This document shows positions 55,364 to 64,000 of a stretch of DNA of 64,000 nt, piece by piece. Where the stretch lies: assembly GCF_036373705.1 (NCBI RefSeq), contig NW_027102756.1, forward strand, positions 28,852-92,851, written 5' to 3'. Made by a program: the position numbers and the translations under genes. Under the pieces are notes generated by a model, which did no database searches, was not told where the DNA came from, and was given only the letters and a program-made list of their open reading frames with translations. Position 1 is the stretch's first letter, and every line of letters starts with the position of its first letter. The DNA comes from Amia ocellicauda (taxonomy: Eukaryota > Chordata > Actinopteri > Amiiformes > Amiidae).

Positions 55364-58300
55364 ATGTCCTTTAAAATAAGCAGTTGGAATATGCAGGGTT
55401 TACGCTCCTCAACTTTTGGAATGAAGAGCACAGGCCCTGAACTGATCAACACTGTAAATAGTTCAGATGTTTTCATTCTTGTAGAGACTTGGTGCTGTGC
55501 AGATATGTCTATACACTGGATGGATACAATGGATACAGGGAGCTGATTGTGCCCTCCTATAAAAAACCCAAAGTCAGGTGTGGCAGGGCCTCGTGGGGGA
55601 TTATCGTGTGGTACAGGGAGGAGCTCCGAGCAGCCCTATGCCCAGTACAGAGAGGAGACACACACCTGTGGATGAAAATCAGAAAAGACACCCTACAAAA
55701 TAACACAGATATATACCTATGTGCAATTTATATGCCACCCGCAGACTCCCCCTACTATAATGAGGAAGGCTTTCATGAGCTTCAAAACGAAATCTGCCAC
55801 TTCCAGACCCTGGGCTCTGTACTGCTGTGTGGCGATCTCAATGCCAGGACTGGCAGAGAGATGGACTACATCAATACAGAGGGGAACACACACCTGTTCG
55901 GAGACTCCCCGCTGTGCCACACACACACCTCCACACTGACACAGCCACGACAGCGTGGTAAACAAGAGCAGGAAGCAGGTAGTGCGCCTATGTAAAAGCC
56001 TGGGTCTATATATCATCAATGGCAGGACCAGGGGGTACTCTCTGGGGAGATTCACATACTGCTCGGCTCTGGGCAGCAGTGTGGTGGACTACGCCATAAC
56101 TGACCTGGACCCACAAGCCAACAATGCGTTTATAGTCAGACAACAATCTCCACTATCAGACCACAGCCAAATAACACTTTACCTAAAAAGATCAGCGCAG
56201 CCACAAGTCAGAGCCAAACTTCCCACAAAACTGGTCTCCCTGCCACCCAGTTAGAGATGGTCAGAGCCCAGCACAGAGAACTACACAAGAGCCCTGAATA
56301 GTGATGAGATTGAAAACATGTTAGACAGATATCAATCCTCACACTATCAAATAAACCAAAACGGAATAAACTCAGCCACCAAAACACTGAATGAAATATT
56401 TGAGAGACTGGCTTTAAAATCAAACATTAAAACAATTAAAAACCAAAATATGAAATCGTCTAAAAGAAAAAAAGAACAGTGGTGTGACCAGGAGTGTGAA
56501 ACTTCTAGGAAACACCTGAGACATCTCTCCAACACTAAACACAGAGAGCCCGACAACCAGGAGGCTCGCCTCAGCTACTGCCAGGCCCTGCGGCACTACA
56601 AGCAACTCCTCAGTAAGAAAAAAGACCACTATATGGGCAGAATAAATACCCCAAAAACAAAAAATGAAATACCAATTCAAAATGGAGAAATCTGGAAAAC
56701 ACACTTTGAAAAACTTTACCAAAATGTTGAAAACAATCCAAAGCCAGAACAGGTTAAAATATTAAAAAACCTAAATAAATTGGAAGAAATCATTAAGAAT
56801 AACCAAAATCCCTTAGATAACCCATTTACAATACAGGAACTAAAACATCAACTCAAAATCCTCAAACCCAGGAAAGCCAGCGGCCCCGACAGCATCAGCC
56901 CTGAGATGCTGAAGCACAGCAGCCCGCAGCTGCAGGAGGCTCTGCTCAAACTCTTTAACCTGGTGCTGAGAGCCGGGTGTTTCCCTGAGGTCGGGAATCA
57001 AGGATTGATCACCCCGATTTTTAAAAGTGGAGACAAATTAGACCCCAATAACTACTGGGGCAGCTGTGTGAGCAGTAACCTGGGGAAGGTGTTCTGCAGT
57101 ATCATCAACGCCCAGATACTGGCCTTCCTTACCAAGCACAGTGTCCTGAATAAGAGTCAGATTGGCTTCCTACCAAAACACCGCACAACCGATCATATTT
57201 ACACTCTACACACCCTCATAAATAAATATACCCAAAACAATAAAGGAAAAATATTTGCCTGTTTTGTAGACTTTAGAAAGGCATTTGACTCAATCTGGCA
57301 CAAGGGATTATTTTATAAACTTCTACAGAGTGGTGTAGGGGGTAAAGTTTATGACATCATTAAATCAATGTATTCTGAAAACAAATGCGGAGTTCAAATT
57401 GGCAACTCAAGAACAGAGTTCTTCACTCAGGGGCGGGGAGTGAGACAGGGCTGCAGTCTGAGTCCAACACTGTTCAACATCTACATCATCGAGTTGGCCA
57501 CAGTGTTGGAGCAGTCTGACGCCCGCAGCCTAACTCTCCATGACACAGAGATCAAGTTCCTGCTCTACGCAGACGACCTGGTGCTGCTGTCGCCCACAGA
57601 GCAGGGGCTTCAGCAGAACCTGGCGCTGCTAGAGCAGTACTGTCAGAAATGGGCCCTGGCAGTCAATCTGGACAAGACCAGAGTTATGGTTTTCCAGAAA
57701 AAAGCCCCATCTCAGGGAAACAGGTACCGCTTCACTCTGGGCAGCACTGGATTAGAGCACTGCACCAGATACAACTACCTTGGCCTGACCATCAGTGCGT
57801 CAGGGAGCTTCAGCCTGGCTATAAACGCATTAAAAGACAAGGCACGCCGGGCATTTTATGCCATAAAGACACAATTTGGGAAAACAACAATACCAATAAC
57901 TATTTGGATTAAAATATTAAACTCCATCATCCAACCAATCCTGCTATATGGGAGCGAAGTGTGGGGTCCCCTCATGAACCTCAATAACAGCAATTGGGAC
58001 AAAAGCCCCATGGAAATATTCCACCTAGAATTTAATAAAAACATCTTACACGTACACAGAAACGCCCCCACGGCTCTGAGGCTCACAGAGCCCGAACACA
58101 CAATGACCAAAACAACTACAATTGGGAAAATTGACATGTACCTGAAAAGCAAATACACAAAAGATTAGAGACACGAATTAGAATTACAAAACAAATTGGA
58201 ATGCTACCGGGCCCTGAATAGAAACATTACATTGGCTGAATACTTAAAAATCCAAAATATAAAAGAGAGACAAAATCTAACTAAATACAGGCTCAGTGAC

Positions 58301-58597
58301 CACAGCCTCGCCATTGAAAAAGGCCGCTACAGAAAATTCTGGGTTGCCAGAGAAGAGCGGCTGTGCAGCCAGTGTGACCTAGGGGAGGTCGAAACACAGG
58401 CGCATTTCCTGCTGTCCTGCCCTAAATACACAAAAATCAGGGAGACATACTTTAAAATATTAAAAATGCATATCCCTGAGTTCAGCATGATCCCCGATTG
58501 CTGCAAACTCCCCGTCCTGCTGGGAGAGGAGGAGCGCACTGCCTTCTTAGCAGCGCAATATGTATCCACCTGCCACAGCCTGCGAGACAGTGTGTAG
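55364..58597 (+). pseudogene. LINE ORF2: endonuclease and reverse transcriptase, frameshifted
   Basis: Starts with the endonuclease motif ISSWNMQGLRSS, then VETW, LCGDLNARTG and SDHSQITLYL. Frames change near 55,500 and near 55,975, and there are in-frame TAG stops at 56,252-56,254 and 58,166-58,168. The reverse transcriptase has FVDFRKAFDS (first aspartate), GVRQGCSLSPTLFN and YADDLVLLS. A C-terminal C-x2-C...H...C knuckle (CSQCDLGEVETQAHFLLSC) and LAAQYVSTCHSLRDSV precede the natural end at 58,597. NNYWGSC replaces the usual NNYRG-type motif. ORF2 nicks target DNA and primes reverse transcription there (family knowledge). Inactive copy. Confidence 0.88.
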
Positions 58598-58855
58598 ACA
58601 CCAGCCTGTGGCACTCCATTTGCAAAACAAAATAAAAACAGTGATTTTTCTGATGTCATGACACAAATTTTGATACAAACAACAAATATGGTTTATATCC
58701 TACTTAATTTTATTTCAATGTGTACTATATTTGTTCCACTGAATCTTGTATTGCAATGTTTTGTCTTGATTGATAGAACATTTGTATCTGCTTTGGCAAT
58801 ATTGTGATAGATCATGCCAATAAAGCACCTTTGAATTGAATTGAAATGAATTGAC

Positions 58856-58871
58856 AGACAGACAGACAGAC

Positions 58872-58925
<54 letters not shown>

Positions 58926-59640
58926 CCAGCCAGCCAGACAGCCAGCCAGCTCAGCCATGACATCACGAGCCTCTCTCAGCTGACTGCTATGACATCACAG
59001 AGCACGTACATTCCGTTGCTTGCCGTCTGTCAACCACTCAGTCACTGCCAGCCAGACTGGCTGGCTGGCTGGATGGGGGGGCTGCTTGCTGCTGCTGCGT
59101 ATCTTAGCAAGCTAATTTGCCTGACCGGCCTTCCTACTCCTATGCCCAAATGCCCACCTAAGCCTCGTTTGTAATGCATGTCATTGTATTTCAAAAAGGA
59201 ATCTGGAAATAGTAAACCTATTTTCTTTATTTGAATGTATTAAAGATCACATTTTATTACATTTTCTTTTTCTGTACTTCATTACATTATATTGAGATTC
59301 ATAATTCTATTATTTATTTTCCGTATGTATGTATGTATGTATTATTGTATGGAAGGAAAGTTAGAAATGATTTTCTCAAACCTGTTTTTCTCTCTTGTAT
59401 ACTTAAGAAAGATAAGGTCAAGCTAGAAGGTCAGGAGGCCATAAGGTAGTTTGATTTCTGTTTGTTATTTACGATGAGAACCTTGGAGACAATGTCAAAC
59501 GGTATGACCTACGTGCCTGTTCCTTAAAACCATGTGTAGATCTATGAACTCTGTTCTATAATGAAATATGTTCTGCTTAGTTAGCCTTTAAGATAACATA
59601 GTAATGATTTTCTAGCATGTATGTATGTATGTATGTATAT
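58856..59640 (+). repeat. L2-tail composite repeat, right piece and next unit
   Basis: CAGA and CA microsatellites (58,856-58,922), GCCA repeats, the CATGACATCACGAGCCTCTC block, a shortened L2 3' end (ORF2 remnant deleted), 3'UTR, GTAT run, and the AAGCTAGAAGGTCAGG segment up to a GTAT/TA run that is cut by the gypsy element. Confidence 0.8.
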
Positions 59641-59694
59641 ATTGAGTCGACAGTGAAGGTTTTGGTTGGGGAAAATTAAACTGAAAACATAGGG

Positions 59695-62600
59695 GTGGAA
59701 TGTAGTGACGTAGATGACCCTATGGAGGGTGAGGAACCCAGCACTAGCAGGGTGGGTGAGAATCCATTCATAGAGACCCCTGAAGCTGACAATGTAGAAG
59801 TGTCAGTGTTAGAGGGACTCCCCACTGATTTTGGCAGCGCACAGGTGCGAGATCTCACTCTACACTATGCTAAAGAAAATGTGAAGGTAGTAAATGGGAC
59901 CCCTATGACTACTGCAGACCCGCCAACAGCTTATCCTTATTTTATGGTAAAAAATGACCTATTGTACCGTGTAAATAAGATAGGGGTGGACATTGTGGAG
60001 CAATTGCTAGTTCCCACCCCATTCAGACGAACAGTTCTCAATCTGGCACATGGGCATATCCTGGGGGGACATCTGGGGATGGACAAAACCAAGGATAGAC
60101 TCCTGAGGAGGTTTTACTGGCCAGGCGTACATGCAGACGTGACAGAACATTGTAGCTCATGTCCTGAATGTCAACTACATGCTCCTAAACCAGCCTTCAG
60201 AAGCCCACTGGTCCCTTTGCCCATCATAGAGACCCCCTTTGCTAGGATAGCTATGGATGTGGTGGGACCTCTCCCAAAATCAGCCAGAGGGCATCAGTAT
60301 ATACTGGTTATTTTGGATTATGCCACCAGGTACCCAGAAGCCATTCCACTGCGGACCATGGCTTCAAAAGGTATTGCAAAAGAGCTAATGTTGATGTGTA
60401 GTAGGGTGGGGATACCGAGGGAGATATTAACAGATCAGGGCACACCCTTTATGTCTAAGGTTATGACCGATCTGTGTAAATTGTTGCAGGTTAAGCAGTT
60501 GAGAACATCAGTCTACCACCCACAAACAGATGGGTTGGTTGAGAGATTTAATAGGACCCTGAAGTCCATGCTAAGAAAGGTAATCGATAAGGATGGGAAA
60601 AATTGGGAATTCATGCTGCCCTACTTGATGTCTGCCATTAGGGAAGTCCCACAGGCTTCCCTGGGCTTTTCGCCTTTTGAACTGTTATATGGGAGGCACC
60701 CCAGGGGGATATTAGACATAGCCCGTGAAACGTGGGAACACGAGTCCACTCCTTTCCGGAGTGTAGTCGAGCACATCAATGCTATGCAAGAGAGAATAGC
60801 CACAGTCACTCCCATTGTGAGAGAGCACCTAAGGCAGGCACAGGAACACCAACAATTCGCCTATAATCGTCAGGCTACACTGAGGGTGTTCCAGCCTGGT
60901 GATAGGGTGTTGGTGTTGGTTCCCACTGTAGAATGTAAATTTCTGGCTACGTGGATGGGACCTTATGAGATTATAGAGCGAATACGGGAAGTGAACTATA
61001 AGGTTCAGCAACCCGGCCGCCGACCCCCAGAACAAATATATCATGTCAACTTAATAAAAGCCTGGAAGGACAGGGAAGTGTTGATGTTGACTTACCCCCC
61101 TCAGCCACTAGGGACACCGAAGGTGAATATTGCAGCTGCCTTGTCACCTGACCAGTTGAAGGAGGTGAACGACTTGATAATACGTAATAGGGAAGTTTTC
61201 TCAGGCATACCGGGGCGTACCCATTTAGTCTCTCACAACATTGTGTCTCTCCCAGGAAAGAAGGTAAATATGAGGCCTTACAGGGTACCAGAAGCTCGCA
61301 GGAACACTATTAGAAATGAGGTTAAGGAAATGCTGGAGGCAGGGGTTATTGAAGAATCCCACAGTGAGTGGTCCAGCCCTATAGTCATGGTTTCCAAACC
61401 TGATGGCTCCTGGAGATTCTGTAATGATTTTAGAAAGGTTAATGAAATTTCAAAGTTTGATGCATACCCAATGCCCCAAGTAGATGAATTGTTAGAGAAT
61501 ATTGGGAATGCTCGCTATATTTCAACTATTGACTTAGCCAAGGGCTACTGGCAGATTCCCTTGACCCCGGGTGCCAAAGAAAAAACAGCCTTTGCAACCC
61601 CAGATGGTCTGTTTCACTACACAGTGATGCCCTTTGGCCTGCATGGTGCTCCTGCCACCTTTCAAAGGTTGATGGACCACATACTTAGACCACACAGGAC
61701 GTATGCGGCAGCATATTTAGATGATGTGGTCATTCACAGTCCAGATTGGGAATCACATTTGTCTCAGCTCCAAGCGGTATTGGATTCAATACATGCAGCA
61801 GGCCTGATGGCTAATCCAACCAAATGCAATTTGGGGTTGGAAGAGGCCAAATACTTGGGCTATACAGTAGGGAGGGGTATGGTGAAACCCCAAATATCCA
61901 AGGTTGAAGCCATAAACTCTTGGCCTAGGCCTGTCAATAAAAAGCAGGTTAGGGCATTTTTAGGGTTAACTGGGTATTACCGGAGGTTTATTCCCAACTA
62001 TGCTACCTTAGCGGCCCCTCTGACTGATATGACTAAGGCTACAGAACCCAATATGGTTAGATGGGGTGATACAGCAAACCGGGCTTTCCGGAGCCTACAG
62101 GAGGCGCTCTGCCGCAACCCCGTTTTAATGGTACCTGACTTTCAGAAAGAATTTATAGTCCAGACGGACGCCTCTGAGGTGGGGATCGGAGTGGTTTTGT
62201 CCCAAAGAATGGGTGATCATGAACACCCGGTGTTGTTCCTTAGCAGAAAGTTGGAATCCAATGAAATAAATTATTTGGTAGTTGAAGAAGAATGTTTGGC
62301 AGTGAAGTGGGCTTTGGACAGTCTTCGATACTATTTGTTGGGCAGGCACTTCACCCTGATCACTGACCATGCCCCCCTCACTTGGATGCATCGTTCGAAA
62401 GACAGGAATGCCCGTGTGATGAGGTGGTTTTTGAGTCTCCAACATTTTCATTTCACCCTGCAGCACAGGCCAGGGAAGGCCATGGGGAATGTTGATGGGC
62501 TGTCCCGGGTGCATGCTTTTTTGCGGCTGTCGCTCGACCTATGGGGTCGCAGCTGGGGGGGAGGATGTGGGACAAACCAAGGGGCAGGGTCATACATGGC

Positions 62601-62742
62601 AGACATGTCAGGCCAGGTCTGCTGCAAGGTCTGCACTCTAGGGAAGAAAACCGACCCTAGACAACTACACTCCCCAGAAACCCTCAGGCAGCCTAATGTG
62701 GTCACTTGGTGCTACTTCCTCAATTATTCACCAAGTATATAA
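59695..62742 (+). CDS. pol: Gmr1-like pol: integrase, reverse transcriptase, RNase H (open frame)
   Basis: Open from just after TAA at 59,677; first ATG at 59,722; about 1,015 codons without stop or frameshift. Residues about 110-157 hold the integrase HHCC zinc domain (HILGGH, CSSCPEC); the core has D188 (AMDVVG), D247 (ILTDQGTPF) and E283 (LVERFNRTLK), with a GPY-like module near 420 (WMGPYEII) and HVNLIKAW. Reverse transcriptase spans about 525-780 with VMPFGLHGAPATFQ and YLDD at 674-677. RNase H begins about 820 (QTDASEVGIG, later LITDHAPLTW). All catalytic residues I looked for are present. The frame runs on into the LTR, so the last 58 or so residues are probably not part of the native protein. 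Gag and protease are missing upstream, so the element cannot be autonomous as it stands. Confidence 0.9.
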   Translation: MECSDVDDPMEGEEPSTSRVGENPFIETPEADNVEVSVLEGLPTDFGSAQVRDLTLHYAKENVKVVNGTPMTTADPPTAYPYFMVKNDLLYRVNKIGVDIVEQLLVPTPFRRTVLNLAHGHILGGHLGMDKTKDRLLRRFYWPGVHADVTEHCSSCPECQLHAPKPAFRSPLVPLPIIETPFARIAMDVVGPLPKSARGHQYILVILDYATRYPEAIPLRTMASKGIAKELMLMCSRVGIPREILTDQGTPFMSKVMTDLCKLLQVKQLRTSVYHPQTDGLVERFNRTLKSMLRKVIDKDGKNWEFMLPYLMSAIREVPQASLGFSPFELLYGRHPRGILDIARETWEHESTPFRSVVEHINAMQERIATVTPIVREHLRQAQEHQQFAYNRQATLRVFQPGDRVLVLVPTVECKFLATWMGPYEIIERIREVNYKVQQPGRRPPEQIYHVNLIKAWKDREVLMLTYPPQPLGTPKVNIAAALSPDQLKEVNDLIIRNREVFSGIPGRTHLVSHNIVSLPGKKVNMRPYRVPEARRNTIRNEVKEMLEAGVIEESHSEWSSPIVMVSKPDGSWRFCNDFRKVNEISKFDAYPMPQVDELLENIGNARYISTIDLAKGYWQIPLTPGAKEKTAFATPDGLFHYTVMPFGLHGAPATFQRLMDHILRPHRTYAAAYLDDVVIHSPDWESHLSQLQAVLDSIHAAGLMANPTKCNLGLEEAKYLGYTVGRGMVKPQISKVEAINSWPRPVNKKQVRAFLGLTGYYRRFIPNYATLAAPLTDMTKATEPNMVRWGDTANRAFRSLQEALCRNPVLMVPDFQKEFIVQTDASEVGIGVVLSQRMGDHEHPVLFLSRKLESNEINYLVVEEECLAVKWALDSLRYYLLGRHFTLITDHAPLTWMHRSKDRNARVMRWFLSLQHFHFTLQHRPGKAMGNVDGLSRVHAFLRLSLDLWGRSWGGGCGTNQGAGSYMADMSGQVCCKVCTLGKKTDPRQLHSPETLRQPNVVTWCYFLNYSPSI

Positions 62743-62750
62743 GGCGGAAA
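62566..62750 (+). repeat. Truncated 3' LTR (U3) of the gypsy element
   Basis: Begins TGTGGGACAAACC directly after the polypurine tract. It carries a TATA box (TATATAAG, 62,736-62,743) and stops a few bases later where the composite repeat starts. Confidence 0.65.
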
Positions 62751-62968
62751 GATAGAGTCAAGCTAGAAGGTCAGGCCAGAAGCTAGTTTGATTTCTGTTT
62801 GTTATTTACGATGAGAACCTTGGAAACAATGTCAAACGGTATGACCTACGTGCCTGTTCCCTAAAACCATGTGTAGACCTATGGACTCTGTTCTATAATG
62901 ATATATGTTCTGCTTAGTTAGCCTTTAAGACAACATAGTAATGACTTTCTAGCATGTATGCATGTATG

Positions 62969-63018
<50 letters not shown>

Positions 63019-63066
63019 AATGTATGTATGTCCAATTGCTTTGACAATAGAAATGAATTGAATTGA

Positions 63067-63113
<47 letters not shown>

Positions 63114-63904
63114 TGAAAAACAGACAAACAGACACACACACACACACACAGACATACACACACACACACAGAGCCAGCCAGCCAGCCAGCTCAGCGATGA
63201 CATCACGAGCCTCTCTCAGCTGACTGCTATGACATCACAGAGCACGTACATTCCGTTGCTTGCCGTCTGACAACCACTCAGTCACTGCCAGCCAGACTGG
63301 CTGGCTGGCTGGATGTGGGGGATGCTTGCTGCTGCTGCGTACCTTAGCAAGCTTATTTGCTTGACCGGCCTTCCAACTCCTCTGCCCACATGCCCACCTA
63401 TGCCCGATCTGCTGTTCACCTGGTCACAGCTCCGCCCCAACAAGGCAGATTCTCCCAAAAATGGTACAAACTGATCCACGTTCCCCTCCACGGAAAGCTT
63501 TAGCCCAAAATAAGGGACAAATTCTGTAACAACATAATGGATGCCCACCCAACCTGTGACAAAACTGAGAAAAAAGAAAAACACCAGTCCTCCTGGGGGA
63601 GGGACACACAGCCACCCTGGCTGCCCAATATGTCAGCACCTACCACAGCCTGAGGGACACAGTGACACACGAGCACCGGCTGTAAATATAATGTAAATAC
63701 TTGTTTGTTATGCATGTCATTGTATTTCAAAAAAGGAATCTGGAAATAGTAAACCTATTTTCTTTATTTGTATGTATTAAAGATCACATTTTTTTACATT
63801 TTAATTTTCTGTACTTCATTACATCTTATTGTGATTCATAATTCTATTATTTATTTTCCGTGTAGATGTATGTATGTATGTATGTATGTATGTATGTATG
63901 TATG
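62751..63904 (+). repeat. L2-tail composite repeat, full unit, plus orientation
   Basis: Same order of parts as 18,826-20,143: AAGCTAGAAGGTCAGGCC segment, TA/GTAT run (62,960-63,030), TTGCTTTGACAATAG with TTGAATTGA tail, GA/CAGA/CA runs, GCCA repeats, GATGACATCACGAGCCTCTC block, ORF2 remnant, 3'UTR, GTAT run. Confidence 0.8.
63611..63684 (+). pseudogene. C-terminal remnant of an L2-type ORF2
   Basis: Reads LAAQYVSTYHSLRDTVTHEH and then a stop codon; the same remnant as 19,186-19,260, close to the ORF2 end of the LINE but from a different subfamily with seven extra codons. Confidence 0.75.
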
Positions 63905-63958
63905 TATATGTATGTATGTCCAATTGCTTTGACAATACAAATGAATTGAATTGAGAGG

Positions 63959-64000
<42 letters not shown>
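63905..64000 (+). repeat. Start of another L2-tail composite unit, cut by the window end
   Basis: TATGTATG, TTGCTTTGACAATACAAATG, TTGAATTGA tail and (GA)n to the last base. Confidence 0.75.

Larger units (their letters stand above)
52988..58855 (+). mobile_element. Nearly full-length L2-clade LINE
   Basis: Order: 5'UTR (about 300 bp), ORF1 with coiled coil and SGNH esterase, ORF2 with apurinic endonuclease and reverse transcriptase, 3'UTR with AATAAA at about 58,820, and a 3' tail of TTGAATTGAATTGAAATG. An esterase in ORF1 is typical of CR1/L2-group LINEs, including zebrafish L2 elements. At least three stops and two frameshifts make this copy inactive. It sits inside a GA/CAGA microsatellite. 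Confidence 0.85.
59641..62750 (+). mobile_element. Ty3/gypsy retrotransposon segment, Gmr1-like domain order
   Basis: Contains a pol frame, a purine-rich tract (GGGGGGGAGGA) and the beginning of a 3' LTR. Gag, protease, the 5' LTR and the later part of the 3' LTR are missing. Integrase lies before reverse transcriptase, the arrangement described for Gmr1-type elements first reported from cod, rather than the usual gypsy order. The flanks at 59,411-59,640 and 62,751-62,985 are direct copies of one repeat. Confidence 0.85.

Noticed and set aside
57649-57912. Separate 87-residue gene inside the LINE
   Set aside because: An overlapping frame within the reverse transcriptase coding region.

Overview
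This window looks like repeat-dense, non-coding nuclear DNA of a vertebrate, most likely a ray-finned fish. The evidence is a vertebrate-type 5S rRNA tandem array, fish-typical mobile elements (Tc1, hAT, an L2-clade LINE with an esterase ORF1, a Gmr1-like Ty3/gypsy element, retroviral relics), GT-AG introns and abundant GA/CA/CATA microsatellites. I cannot name the species. I see no ordinary single-copy host protein gene.

Layout. 1-835: decayed retroviral gag (minus strand). 1,618-13,947: a large composite, with a 440-bp direct repeat outermost, then 2.34-kb inverted arms (2,071-4,416 and 11,168-13,506), and a 6.75-kb loop holding nested hAT-type elements and two mirrored tRNA-like segments. 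13,842-18,389: a relic of a Polinton/adintovirus-like element. It has the N-terminal part of a family-B DNA polymerase (minus, broken) and two divergently transcribed, spliced genes I do not recognise, around a shared promoter region. 18,826-30,169: L2-derived composite repeats and a second palindrome (arms 19,574-21,666 and 28,076-30,169) whose loop carries a decayed retroviral integrase.

30,180-51,765: a 5S rDNA array of 64 gene copies, all on the minus strand and about 338 bp apart. Each unit has a 117-118-bp 5S gene, a T-run terminator, a spacer with a variable oligo(dA/dT) tract, and a TTTAAG element at about -31. Two main sequence types are interspersed. One (type A) keeps base pairing through paired substitutions; the other (type B) has box C changes and a broken helix II pair. 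Longer blocks of 2-4 genes recur at fixed offsets, showing block duplication. The left end of the array abuts the second palindrome and its right end abuts a Tc1 element.

51,766-52,902: a dead Tc1 transposon. 52,988-58,855: a nearly full-length but inactivated L2-clade LINE. 58,856-64,000: L2-derived composite repeats interrupted by a Ty3/gypsy element with an intact 1,015-codon frame in the rare order integrase, reverse transcriptase, RNase H.

The genes do not form a cellular pathway. The only clearly cellular function is 5S rRNA, the RNA polymerase III product built into the large ribosomal subunit. Everything else is mobile or viral in origin. Because the palindromes and array blocks are nearly identical copies, assembly error has to be kept in mind for large-scale structure.
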